Source: Ovis canadensis
Lineage: Eukaryota; Chordata; Mammalia; Artiodactyla; Bovidae
DNA: 64,000 nucleotides
NCBI RefSeq assembly: GCF_042477335.2
Contig: NC_091247.1
Span: 1,324,501 to 1,388,500, forward strand
Direction: 5' to 3'
Part shown: positions 44,285 through 55,330 of the stretch, in pieces
Numbering within the stretch: position 1 is the first letter of the stretch
Layout: each line of letters starts with the position of its first letter
Notes under the pieces: generated by a model
Told to the model about the DNA's origin: nothing
Seen by the model: only the letters and a program-made list of their open reading frames with translations
Databases searched by the model: none
Position numbers and translations under genes: made by a program

Positions 44285-45175
44285 TGGCAGGGACGAAGAG
44301 CCTGAATCTGGATAAGTCGCCGCAGTCAGGCTTCTGCGATGCAGCTCAGTGTCAGCTCCGCCTGGTCCCCACCTCACTAAAGCTTTAATGAAGGAGTCTC
44401 CTGAAGCAAACTCTCTTGGTCTGTGTGTGATGAAGCCTTGGGAAATGAATTAAGATTGAACTGTTCCCCCTGCCAGTTCTTGGCCCGGTTCTTCTTGTAG
44501 ATGGAAGGACGAGACGGCCAGTTTAGCTCTGGGCCGTGGAGCTCAGTGCAGCCTGCAAGGGAACCCAGTCTCCTTCATGGAAACAGCAGATTCGATGTCT
44601 GGCCTGGAAATTGAAGAGAAATCTCTGTATGTTCAGCTGGGAGCTGCCTGCATCACGATCGCCTGGGGAGGCTGCTGGGGTCCTGGGCCCCCTAGACTTT
44701 CCTAGTAGGGACCCCTGGAGCCTGGAGGAGGGGGAGGAGGCACCTGCTTTTAGAACAAGGCTCTCCCCCCACCCCAGCTGAGTCCTCGCCCCTCCGCAGG
44801 GGCGAGTCCTTGAGCTGGTCCCCCCTCTTCACTCATCTGGGAAACACTGCTCCGGGCTCCCTCTGAGCCTCCCCTCCGTGGGCCGGACCCCTTCTAGCCC
44901 AGGGCGCCTCCCATCTCGAGATTTCTCCAACCATCAAGGAAAGCGCAAGCTCGGCCTGGAAGAAGCTGTCGTTAATGACACTCAAGTGTGGCCACTGCAG
45001 TCCCGCAACCCGCAGCCGTCCATCTTTCCTCCCCGGCCAGCCACCGGTCCACACGGCCGTCCACCGCCGCCGGGCCCCGGGCCTCACGCAGAGCCCTGCA
45101 CCCTGTGCCCTCCACCCTGTGAGACCACGTCTGTGTCTGTGTGAGCCAGCACACCAGCCCCTCCCCGGGCCTCCC
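44285..45175. other. Unique stretch, no gene seen
   Basis: AT-richer at about 44370-44475 (includes GAATTAAGATTGAACTG), otherwise GC-rich. No repeat recognised. Confidence 0.35.
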
Positions 45176-45590
45176 CATGGCGTGTGCACGTGTTTGTGTG
45201 TGGGTGTGTGCGTGCACACGTGTGGGAGCCCCCCACCCCGGCCTTCCCTGGGCCCTCGTCATGGGCGTGTGCACGTGTGTGTGTGGGTGTGTGCGCGTGC
45301 ACACGTGTGGGAGCCCCCCACCCCGGCCTTCCCTGGGCCCTCGTCATGGGCGTGTGCACGTGTGTGTGTGGGTGTGTGCGCGTGCACACGTGTGGGAGCC
45401 CCCCACCCCGGCCTTCCCTGGGCCCTCGTCATGGGCGTGTGCACGTGTGTGTGTGGGTGTGTGCGCGTGCACACGTGTGGGAGCCCCCCACCCCGGCCTT
45501 CCCTGGGCCCTCGTCATGGGCGTGTGCACGTGTGTGTGTGGGTGTGTGCGCGTGCACACGTGTGGGAGCCCCCCACCCCGGCCTTCCCCC
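45176..45590. repeat. 85-bp minisatellite, about 5 copies
   Basis: Units start near 45177, 45261, 45346, 45431 and 45516. Each joins an alternating CGTGTGCACGTGTGTGTG block to a C-rich block ending GGGCCCTCGTCATGG. Apart from the first unit (one base shorter, a few changes) they are nearly identical. Because 85 is not a multiple of three, each frame cycles through three readings, which yields Cys/Val- or His/Thr-rich pseudo-ORFs on both strands. Confidence 0.97.
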
Positions 45591-47500
45591 GCCTCCGCAC
45601 CTAAGCAGCGTGCTAGATGTGAAGTCGATTCAGGACACAATTCCTGGGCGGTCAGCAGTCACCCCGTGAACAGCCACTGCTTCTCTTCCAGGTGTTTAGC
45701 CGGGAGCGGGAAACGTCGCATCCCTTGTGTCTCAGGAGCCGCTCAACAGCGCTGGGAGGCAGGGCCTCGCTGCCACACCTTCAGAGGCTGAGAAGAGGCT
45801 TGGGCTGGGGGGGTGCCTGCCTCCTCCCAGCTGGTGGGGGAGAGGCTGAGATTGAGCCGGGGGTCTCCTGACAACTCCCCCACACCCCGGGGGCCCTCTC
45901 ATTGGCCCCTTGCTCAGCTGAGCAGCCCGGGGCTCACGGCCGGGCACTGAGGAGCCCGGGGGGGCCTGGGTTTCTTGGGCTTCATTTTACGCAGATGCTG
46001 CCCCCACCCCAGCCTGATATCCGGCGCACCCCAGCCTGAGCCTGGATTCGCACTTGGGCTGTGCCTGGGCCGCCCTGTTACCCTGCCCCAAGGCCGTTTC
46101 TTGAGGCCACCGAGAGGAGCTGGGGACTGGGGACAGGAGAGGGTGAGCAGCAGGGCTGGCAGCTGGGGGCGGGCTGAGGGCCCGGGAGGTGGTGTGCATG
46201 AACCCCCTTCCCCAACCACACCCGGAGACGCCTCCCCATGGCCCCTCAGCTGGGGACACCAGGAAGGCGTGGAGGTTGGCGGGGGCCCGGCCCCTGCTCC
46301 CCCAGGGACGGGTGGGAATTATCCAGAAGCGGGACCTGCCCCGAGGGGAACCTCGGCCCAAGCGTGGAGGTGCTGACGGTCCTGTCGTCCGAGTGGGTAT
46401 GACCACACCCCAGGGGCTGCCCCCAAACCCACGGGCGGAGCTTCCCTGGGGCTGCACCTTGCAGAAGCCACGTGTGGAGGGATTAGCTCAGTGAACAAAC
46501 ACTGAGCCCCCGGCCTGGTGCTCGGAGGGGAGGGGTCCCTGCCCTCGGGTCCCGGCTCCGGGGCTGCAGGCCTGGGGGTGGGCACAGGCGGTCATGGGGA
46601 CGTTTCTGCTGGCCCCCATGGTGTCATCACCGCGGGCCCGCACTGTCCCCACTCCCCTGGCCCCACGGTTGGCACTTCCTGGGTCTCTGTGCGTGGAGGG
46701 GCCACGTGACAGCTTCTGACCAGCGAGCTCAGAGCGGGACGGGGTGTGGCACTTCCAGGCTGAGCATTCAGTTTCCAGAGCAGGACACTCTGGGGCCAGC
46801 CTGTCCCCAGGGGGCTGCTTGGCCAGCCTGCCTCGTGTGCGGCCAGAGCCTGGGGCTGACCGCATGGCCGTGCAAGCGCACGGGCCCCACGCCGCCCTTC
46901 ATTCAGCAGCACAGGCTGCCGGGCTCTCCTGGCCAATCCAGGTGCCGGAGGCACGACCTGTGGTCCCTCGCGACGCTGTGGGTTGCAGAAATCTTGGAGG
47001 ATGGGTTTGGGAACCCAAAACCTGCCACCTGAGGGAGAGGGAGAGGGTGTTAAAGGCGGGGGTCTGGGGGGGCCCCCCACCTTCTCTGCCTGCCGTGGGC
47101 ATGTGCTGACGCCGGTGACTCCTGAGATGCGGGTTCTCCGCGACCCTGTCCCCCTTCCGCGTGCCCCTCCCAGGCCTGCCCCGGACGCCAGGTGCCCCCC
47201 CACCGCTGGCAGAGCTGCTCAGCGCCCAGTCCAGGGCCAGGTGGCCGGTACCCACGGGAGACACGAGGCCGGCCCAGCCGCCCAGGTGGCTGTCACTCGG
47301 CCAGAGGACCAGCTGGCGTGGGGCCCGGGAGGCGGGGGGAGTTCACAGCTCTGATTCATGGCCCCGCCCGTCCCAGGCCCTGGGCAGGTCTCAGGCCTGG
47401 AGGCGCAGCTGGCCTGGGGGGCGGTGTGGACGGGCTCCTCTCACCTGCAGAGCCAGCTTCTCCTTCTCCCAGACAGAGGCGGAGGTGAAGGTGTCTGCTC
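45591..47500. other. Unique GC-rich stretch, no gene seen
   Basis: No transposon or coding signature recognised; CpG-rich in parts. Confidence 0.45.
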
Positions 47501-47690
47501 CCCATGAATCTTCGTGAGAGAGCGCCCTGGGCTGATGTAATTAAGCCCGTGCATCTGGTTGCCATAGCGTTTCTGCCAGCGCTGTGCCCGTCAGCCGCAG
47601 AAGTGGGTCACGTTTACCTCCTCCTCATTTGTGAACTTCTGTAAAATAAAGATAAATCCGATCCAAGAGTGCGCCCCGCTCGTGGCTGTG
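47501..47690. other. AT-richer patch with TAATTA, candidate conserved non-coding element
   Basis: GATGTAATTAAGCCC at about 47534, an X-box-like GTTGCCATAGCGTT at about 47559, and TAAAATAAAGATAAATCC at about 47642. Flanks are strongly GC-rich. AATAAA-type words here could also be read as a polyadenylation signal, but no gene ends here that I can see. Confidence 0.38.
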
Positions 47691-48919
47691 AACTCGCCCC
47701 CTGGCTGCTTCCTCCCGCCCCCCGTCCCTGCCCTCCTGTGTCCCCTCTGGGCGCCGGGTCATCTTTGCTCCGAGGCCTGAGCCTCTCCACAGTGGAGGCT
47801 TAGGCAGCAGCCGCAGGCTGTCCTGGAGGCCAAGGGAGACAGTGCGCAGCCGCCTGAGTGGTCTGCGGAGCTGCCTTGCGATGAGCGGGCACCGCGGTGG
47901 GGAGGCGCGTCCCGCCTGTAAACATCCATGCTGAATTTTCGCCAGCCTGGGGCAGGGGGCCCAGAAGGGTCCCCTGGTCTGTCATCACACCCTGCCTGGG
48001 GTGGCCCGGAGCACAGCGCCACTGTTCACAGAACGCCTGCCTGCGCCAGACCCCCACTGGGTGGGAGCGGCGCCTGGCAGAGGCGCTAAAATGGGGAGGA
48101 AGAGCGCGCTGTGGTGGAGGCTGCAGCCCCGAAGCCGTGCCCTCCCCGCCCGGGCCCCGCCTGCGGCCTGACTCGTAGGGTCTGCAGCCGGCCATCAGCT
48201 GGGACCAAACCCCGTGACAGACGCCCTTAGAAGAGGAGGCCGTGCGAGGAGGGAGCCTCCAGCCAGGGGGCCCAGGGCGCTCGAGGCTGGAAGAATCCTT
48301 CTGGGGAGCCCCCAGGGAAGCGTGGCCCTGCCACGCCTTGGTCCTGGACTAGTGGGCCCAGGGCCGGAGAGAACACAGCGCTGCGGTCTTCAACCGCCCG
48401 CTGTGGGGACGGGTCGTGGCAGCCCAGGGCAGTCACCCGCCCTGACACGCATCGGGTGTGCCTCCCAAGAGCTGGGCTGATGGCTAGGGCATCTCAGTGG
48501 GTCAGGAAGGGGCTGCCCAGAGCTGGGGGCCAGGGTCTGGGATGCACGCCGTTAAACTTCTCTCTTTTTCTGCGTTTCTAGCATCTCTGACCCCTGCAGG
48601 AGGAAGGTGACGGCCTGGGAGTCACAAGACGGACGCAGGGCCTGAACCCAGGGGGCAGGGATGGCACGGCCTGCCCTCCAGGGGCCCTGGGCGTGCGGAG
48701 ACTGCAGCAGGAGGCCCCAGGGAAGCCCAGGCTCGGCCCTCTCCCAGGGGTCCCGGCGACACTCAGTGACAACACGGGGTGGCTGCGGGCCTGGGGGAGG
48801 CAGTGAGCGAGACCCCCCACCTTGCTCCTGTGCAGAGCTTTCCATCTGGTGTGTGGGGTTGGGGGTGAATTAGCAGGAGAAGAATCGGGGAACACCACGC
48901 TGGGAGCCACCGGCGGGGA
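47691..48919. other. Unique GC-rich stretch, no gene seen
   Basis: Nothing recognised beyond chance ORFs (for example the 349-codon minus frame that starts at 49627 and ends here). Confidence 0.4.
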
Positions 48920-49480
48920 GGCAGGCGGTGAGAGTGTATAGGGTGGGGGGTGGGGGGCACGCGGCCTCCGAGGAGGGGACGTCAGGCCGAGATCTGATGA
49001 CGGGAGCCGGCCCCTCTGAATCTGGGAACGGAGATCCCCCAAGAAGGGGCATTCCAGGAGGAGGAGTCCCCCCACCGCCCCCAGGGGGGCGCTCAGATGG
49101 ACAAAGCCGGCGGGCAGGAGGGCGCCGGGCAGGGCCGAGGGGCATCGGGGTGCCGGGCAGCGTCGGGGTGCATCCGGTGTGCTAAGGAAGGTGGGGGTGT
49201 GTGCAGCCTGGTGTCGGGGTGGAGGGCAGGGAGCAGAGGGAGGCAGTGGGGAATCCCGGCCCCATTGGCTCAGGCCCAGGAGTGAAGGTGGAACTAGGGG
49301 GGGACCCGCATGGATTTGGAGACTGCTTGAGAGCCGAGTGGACACCACTTCACGTTGGCTGGAATCAACGATGGGGAGAAGAGTCTCCACCCAGCACCTC
49401 CCGGGATGGTGGCCCGAGCCGTGGGGCAAGTGTGGTGGCCGGGGGTCTTTGGGGATGGAGACCCTGTGAAGCGCAGACAT
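48920..49480 (+). repeat. Probable old mammalian interspersed repeat, family not named
   Basis: GAAGGGGCATTCCAGGAGGA near 49040, followed by GAGTGAAGGTGG and a GGCTGGAATC stretch, follows the same long mammalian repeat as 8590-8930. The middle is GC-rich and much altered. Confidence 0.4.
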
Positions 49481-50998
49481 CAGTGGGCAGCTGAGGTGAG
49501 GGCCTGCAGTGAGGGGGAAAGCTGGGCTGGACAGGGTGAGTGGGCCCCAGCAGACTGCAGCCAGCCTGCCACCTGACTCCCCCCAGATGGAGGGGGTGTG
49601 GCAGGAGGGGAGGCAGGCAGGGGGCAATGCTCAGCCTGGAACTGGGGAGGATCCAGAGAGGACAGAGGCCTCCGGGCCAGCCTGTGGCCCAGGGACATGC
49701 TGGCTGGTCACGGGGGGCCAGCGGGAGGCAGAGGCCCCCATCCGGCGTCCCTAGGACCGCCCTCTGGGCCCCGGTTGGAGCCTGGGGACCTGACATGGAT
49801 GAGCCACACTGTCAGCCCTCCGGGGTCCTGGCAACCGCCCGCCCCCGGGACAGGAAGTTGCATCAGCCTGGGGTCCAGCTCACGTTTGCCCTTGCTCCCG
49901 AGGCCCCAGCACGCTGCCTCCTGCCGGCATGTGTTTGCCGCTGGCTGCCTCCCAGCTCGGTAGCAGGAAGGTCGGGTCCCCCGTGAGTGACCTTGGGGAA
50001 CCACGGGGCTGCCGTGGCAATGTGGGCTGGAGAGCCTTCCGGAAACACAAGTGAGTTTGTCTCCAGGGAGACACCCAGCACACCTCATCTCGGGGCTCTC
50101 TCTCTGTGGGCAGGGCTGGGGGGTCCTGAGACACCCAGTCCAGGGGGAACTGTCCGCTGGCGAACGCCTCCAGGCCGGCTCACTGGGCCTGCCTGGCAGT
50201 GGGAGACACGGGCAACCACCCCCCACCTTGAGTTGTGGGCCTCCCTGGATTCCTTGATCACCAGACAGGATCTCCCCCTTGGCTGGGCTAAAGAGGCTTT
50301 TGTAGGAGCTTGGGCTGGATCTGGTGGAGGGAAAAACACCCCTGCACATGCCAGTCCATTCATGAACTTCATCTGATGCCCTCTGGGCGCCCAAGGCTGT
50401 GCCATTCCAGGGGTGGGTGCTGAGGGGTGAGATGGACCCTGAGCACCTTCGTGGGAGGCCAGGGAGTGTCCACGGGGTAGCTGGAGGGTGGTTTGGGATG
50501 GACGGAGCAGGAGGCATGAGTGTGATGTGGGAGTCAGGACAGGAGGCAGCTTGGCAGGGGTTGGGTCAAATCTCCCAACTCCCTATGTGGCGTCCTCACC
50601 CCGGGACCAGACGTGACCTCATCTGGAAACAGGGTCTTTGCAGCTGTGACCACCTGTGGCATCTCCCTTCGTCCCCTTCCAGATTCTGGGCTCAGTGTGC
50701 TGGGCCTTGGCTGAGGCTGGATATCAGTCCCAGCGGAGCTCAGCTTCACAGACTCGGAGAGGGCATCTGCAGGACAGCACAGTCCTCAGAGCTCCTGGTG
50801 ATGAGACGCTGTGCTCCAGACGAGGCCTGGGACCTAAACACGACATCGCCAAGGAGCAGCTGAGCAAAACACTGGCTCTCTGGTCCTCCGTTTTCTCTTC
50901 CGCAGAAGACTCCCTTTCCTCCAGGAGACGATGGAGTCTAACACACTCTCCACACGATGAGAGTGAAAACTCGGCTACAAAGTGAGGTGTGTATGTAT
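49481..50998. other. Unique GC-rich stretch, no gene seen
   Basis: No repeat or coding signature recognised. Confidence 0.4.
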
Positions 50999-51203
50999 AT
51001 GTGTTCAATTGTGTCCAACTCTTTGCACCCCATGGACTGTAGCCCGCCAGGTTCCTCTGCCCATGGGATTCTCTAAGCAAGAGTAATGGAAAGGGTGCCC
51101 AGACCCTCCTCCAGGGGATCTTCCCAGCCCAGGGACCAAACCCACATCTCCTGTGTCTCCTGCATTCGAAGGCAGAGTCTATACCAACTGTGCCACCTGG
51201 GAG
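50999..51203 (-). mobile_element. Bov-tA SINE, diverged
   Basis: Plus reading: TTGTGTCCAACTCTTTGCAC, CATGGACTGTAGCCCGCCAG and GTGTCTCCTGCATTCGAAGG, ending TGTGCCACCTGGGAG. It is older than most Bov-tA copies here. Confidence 0.92.
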
Positions 51204-51271
51204 AGTCAAAATGAGACGCTACACTTAAATATAAGATACATGGTATGGCCATTGTTAAGAGAATCTAGGAA

Positions 51272-51378
51272 GACACACACACATGCACACACACGAACAC
51301 ACGTGTGCACACGCACACATGTATGCGCACACACATGTGCACATACACGCACATACATGCACACACATGCACACACTG
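51272..51378. repeat. Imperfect (CA)n microsatellite
   Basis: ACACAC, GCACAC and ATGCACAC words over about 107 bp. Confidence 0.96.
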
Positions 51379-53480
51379 CATTTCGTCCTTACGGCCCCAC
51401 CTTTCAGTCCCCTCATTGCCTCAGAGCCAGAGGGGCCCTTGCCAGTGACCCAAGCTGCACTCGCCAGACTGGGGCCTGATCCCACGGTGCTGGGCCTGTG
51501 TGAGCACGTGAACGTTGTTTATCATCCCACAAAGTCCATTTCACTCAGGGATCTGCAGGGAAGGGGGTGGAAACATTGCTTTACTAACACAACAGACACC
51601 GATCTATTACGGAACAGAATTTACAGCACCCTGTCATCTGGAGATAATGAGACTTCAAAGGGCTGCTGGACTGGGTCTGGCCACTTCAGGCCACGTCCCT
51701 ACAGGCTGCGTCCTCCTCTGCCTGCAGGAGCCTTGATGGCAGAGCCTGGAAGACCAAGCACCCCAGTCTTCAGCAGAGAAAACGTTTCCCGGCCTCCCTC
51801 GCATGACAGACAGTCTGGTGGCTGAGTAACCACCACTGGGACAGACGCGTGTGCCCCATGCCACCTCCAGAAACAGTCCCTAAAAGGCAGCTTGGTAAGT
51901 AGCCTGTGACCCCTTTCTCTGTGACTCCTTTGCTCCATCCTCCATCCTGTTGACTGGAACAGAAATGCGATGGCTTGAGCTCAGGCTGTTATTTCGGGCC
52001 ATGAAGACAAAGGCCACACCCTAGGGAAGGCAGACTGGATGCCAGAAAGGTCTGGGTCCTTGAGGCAGAGCTGCCAAACCATCCCTGGGTTGCCCAAACA
52101 TAGTCCTAATGGAGAGACTCTCCTTGTAGTTGCCAGAACAAAAGCCCACCAGTCAGAGCATGACATCAAGGGGGAGAATGGCTGGGGCGTGGGGAGGAGA
52201 GTGTGAGGGGCTGAGGCTGGGAGGTGGTCAGGGACGGGGGTCCCTCCTGCCTCCTCTCTGCAAAGGCACCAGTCCTCAGGAGGGGATTCCATGCTGGTCA
52301 TCTGCACCTGTCTGTGAAGTCAGCAGAAGTCCTGTGATGATCACCCCAAGCTGAAGGAGAGGGTCTGTCCCCTGGGGAAGGGCTCCAGACACCACCAAGG
52401 TGAAGTCTTTGAGGTGGAGTGTCTTTCTGCCTGAGCCCCATCACTGGCAGGACTAGGGGAGCCCCAGGTGCAAGGTCTGGGCAGAATCCTGGGCTCCAGG
52501 CTCTGGGGTACCCCTCAGGGATTATATGAAATGCACCCCTCCTGATATCTGTCCCTGCTAGCTGGGCTGTGTGGGGACCACTTTCCAGGCACAGAGGGGC
52601 TCTCAGGTCCCCTGATGCTGGGGCTTGCCAGGCCCTCCCCCTGGGAGGTAGTGGAGCGCATCTCCTCTCATGCTGAGGAGGCTTGGTAGACAGGACCTGT
52701 TGGCTCTGGGCCGGAGGCGGGGCTCTGGATGGATCAAGGGAGCAGAGACCCAGCGTCACTGTCTCATTCTGTCTGCCGCGTGTCTGCTCCAGGTCCCCCA
52801 CTGGACGGGGCTCTGGGAGGAGGGGCCCCACCCAGCGTCACCGTCTCATTCTGTCTGCCGCGTGTCTGCTCCAGGTAGAGGGCCTCGGTTCCGTCTGGGC
52901 TCAGCTCCCAGCAGTCTGTCCCAGATGAGTGCCCACAAGAATTTGCTGAGGGAGCCACTCAAAGTCGCCCCTGTCTCCTTTGCTCAGATCTAGGCTCTAA
53001 CCATCCCTGCCTGCCTCCTGCAACCTGGCCTCACCCGTGAATTCACTTGCTTCACGGAACACCAGTGTCTGCCAACGCACCTCCACGGTGTGGCTCAGCT
53101 GGCTGCCCCCTGCCCCCCAGACCATGTCTAGGCCAGACTGAAAGCTCTGAGGGTCAGACTTGGCCAAGGGTGCCCCTGGCAGGGAGCAGACTCCTGGCTC
53201 AGACATGTTCCCTACATGGGCTGTAGATGAAGGAGGGACGGTGCTGGAAACCCTAGTTCTGTGCCCCCCGGGCCCCCCAGGACTCGCCAGGCCCCCTGAG
53301 TTTTCTCCTCCTTCTTCCTCTTCCCCTGGGGGAGGGGGTCCGGGCTCCTCCCTGCCCGGGGTCTCACAGTCTGTATCATGAGGGGCCGCCCTGTGATCCC
53401 AGCCCCCTTCGGAGAGCTTGGCCAGGCCTGGGGTGGGGTGGGTGCCGGCTGTGGGGGTCACACCGCCCGGGCTGATTCAC
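51379..53480. other. Unique stretch, no gene seen
   Basis: Includes the 82-bp duplication below. No transposon recognised; several frames of 100-180 codons have no domain. Confidence 0.4.
52748..52876. repeat. Two-copy repeat, 47-bp unit at 82-bp spacing
   Basis: ACCCAGCGTCACTGTCTCAT at 52748 recurs at 52830 with one change (CTG to CCG). Both copies run on to CTGCTCCAGGT. The two 47-bp copies differ at one position. Confidence 0.95.
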
Positions 53481-53640
53481 GGTCCTCGGGGAGCCGCTCG
53501 CTGCCGGTTACGGCAGGTTTTTTCCGCTCCTCTGCGGCGGCCTCTTCCTCCCTGGCAGTAACTTAATTAGCTCTCTGTTTTCCAAACAGCAAGCGTGACT
53601 CAGCACTTTCGCACGGGGAGGGGGGGTCTAGGTCTGTCGC
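53481..53640. other. Patch with TAATTA and NF-E2/AP-1-type site
   Basis: AACTTAATTAGCTCTCTG at about 53560 is followed by TGACTCAGCA at 53596-53605, which matches the NF-E2/antioxidant-response core. Lower GC than its flanks. Candidate enhancer. Confidence 0.4.
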
Positions 53641-55159
53641 TAACCCCCCAGGTGTCTTTTAGCCCAGTCCTGCGGGAAATCAGATGCCGGGGTCAGAACA
53701 GGGATTAGTGGGTGGTTTCCAGGGCTTCGGCCTTCCTGGTCCTGCACGGTTGGGTCCGACCTGCCTGCTGGCCGGCTCTGAGCTGGGGTGGGGCCCACGG
53801 ATGCCCGAGGCTTCTCCCCCTCAGGAGCTCAGGCCCCAGCAGTTGCTGGAGTTCGAGAACAAGGCCATCAGCTCTGCAGATATTTCGGTCTCAGGACTGA
53901 AAGGCCGTCGGAGCTTTCCTAGGGCTCCTGGGGGGCCGGTGGGGCGTCAAGGGCCGCCTTCTCTGCAGCCACGCTGGCTGGGGGGCCAGGGCACCGTTCT
54001 TCCCCCCAGCTCTTTCTCCTCCTCGTTGTCTCTCCTTCCCTCAACCCTGCTCCCATCTCCACCCCCCACAAACACCCCTGTTTCTCCGTCTGTGCCAGGC
54101 CTGTCCTGGGCTCAGGGGACACTGCCGGGGAGGGGTGCCCGTGGCTCCAGCCCTCGCGGGCCTTAGCAGGGGGGCATGGAGGAGACCAGCTGCCCGTGGC
54201 AGGGGAGGCGCTCTGGGGCCCGTGGGAGGGCCCTCCCCACCCCCGACCCCTGCACTGGGGGTCCTCGAGTGGTGTCCTCACGTTGGCGTCCCAGCAGCAC
54301 GGGGGCGACCCAGCACAGGGTCTGCTAGGAGGATAGGGGACCCCAGCACCCAGACCCCCAGGGGCCCCTCCCTGCCTGCCTCCCTCGGCCTCCCCAGGGC
54401 TCACCCCTTTTTCCCTGGAAGCACCTGCTCCCCACCAGGTGCGGGAGCAGCTGTGGCTCCGGCAGGCGCAGCCTGGGCGTCCCTTCCTGGGGAGCAGTCA
54501 GAGGCGGTGTCCGAGCCGGGCGTTTCTGTGCCTCTGGACAGAGCCCCCCTTCCCTCCTCCACCCCTCATGGTCCATCTCTCTCTGCAACAGCCCCTGGAC
54601 CTGCGTGGGCAGCGGGGACGGGCCGAAGGGGGCTGCACGAGCGTGCCGGAGCCACAGTAACAATCCGCGCGAACCCAGAGCTTCAGTCACAGGACGCGTG
54701 AGCCTTAAATCCAGGAGGTTCTCGGGGCAGTCCGCTGCTCAAGCCCCCAGCTCTGGAGGCGCCTGCGGTCCTCGGCTCCGGCCCTTTCTCCATCTCTGGG
54801 CTGGCAGCATGTTCCTTCTTTGACCTTGGCCTCTGACCTCACACCTGCTCTCCGCCCTGACCTCCTCCCGCCTCCAGCAGGAACCCTGGGGATGGCACTG
54901 GGCCCACGGGCATCTTCCGGCATCGCCTCCAGCTCCAAACCCTGCCCTGGGCCCCGTCTGCAGAGCCCCTTCCATATGTGGGTTCCTTGGTCACAGGCCC
55001 TGGGCATTAGGACGTGGGTCTCCGTGGGGGGAGGGCTGTCACTCTGTCCCCCAGAGGGTCACCATCTGACCCCCATCACCCCAGCTCTGGCTCGGCCTGG
55101 AAAAGGTGCCCCTGGGCCTGAACAACCCCCTGGCAGAGGCTCGGTGGGGCCTGATCCTC
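53641..55159. other. Unique GC-rich stretch, no gene seen
   Basis: CpG-rich at about 54100-54660. No transposon recognised. A short open stretch at 53830-53900 (LRPQQLLEFENKAISSADIS) looks less biased than its neighbours, but I see no domain. Confidence 0.4.
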
Positions 55160-55330
55160 ATTAGGGCCTGATGAGGCCGACCACCAGCGCCGATAAGCTG
55201 GAGGCACGGGGCTCCTTCATTACCGGCTGCAAAACCTAATTATGGATGTGGAATAAATTACGTGTTAACATGGAGATGAGTCCCCGCTTCTCCTGCCATC
55301 GTTAAGCAGCTAGATAATAAGGCCAGATGC
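55160..55330. other. AT-richer patch with TAATTATGG, candidate conserved non-coding element
   Basis: Contains CCTAATTATGGATGTGG (about 55234), AATAAATTACGTGTTAAC (about 55252) and CAGCTAGATAATAAGG (about 55307). GC-rich on both sides and free of recognised repeats. Confidence 0.4.

Noticed and set aside
45141..45791. 216-codon Cys/Val/Pro repeat ORF
   Set aside because: Produced by the 85-bp minisatellite; the same peptides appear shifted in other frames.
47640..47660. AATAAA-like words as a gene's polyadenylation signal
   Set aside because: No upstream coding sequence and no downstream GT-rich element that convinces; better explained as part of an AT-rich patch.
48578..49627. 349-codon minus-strand ORF as a gene
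   Set aside because: Proline/serine-rich low-complexity reading that overlaps a probable old interspersed repeat; several other long frames overlap it.
53830..53903. Less biased open stretch (LRPQQLLEFENKAISSADIS) as an exon
   Set aside because: A CCCCTCAG acceptor-like site precedes it, but no donor, domain or adjoining exon supports it.
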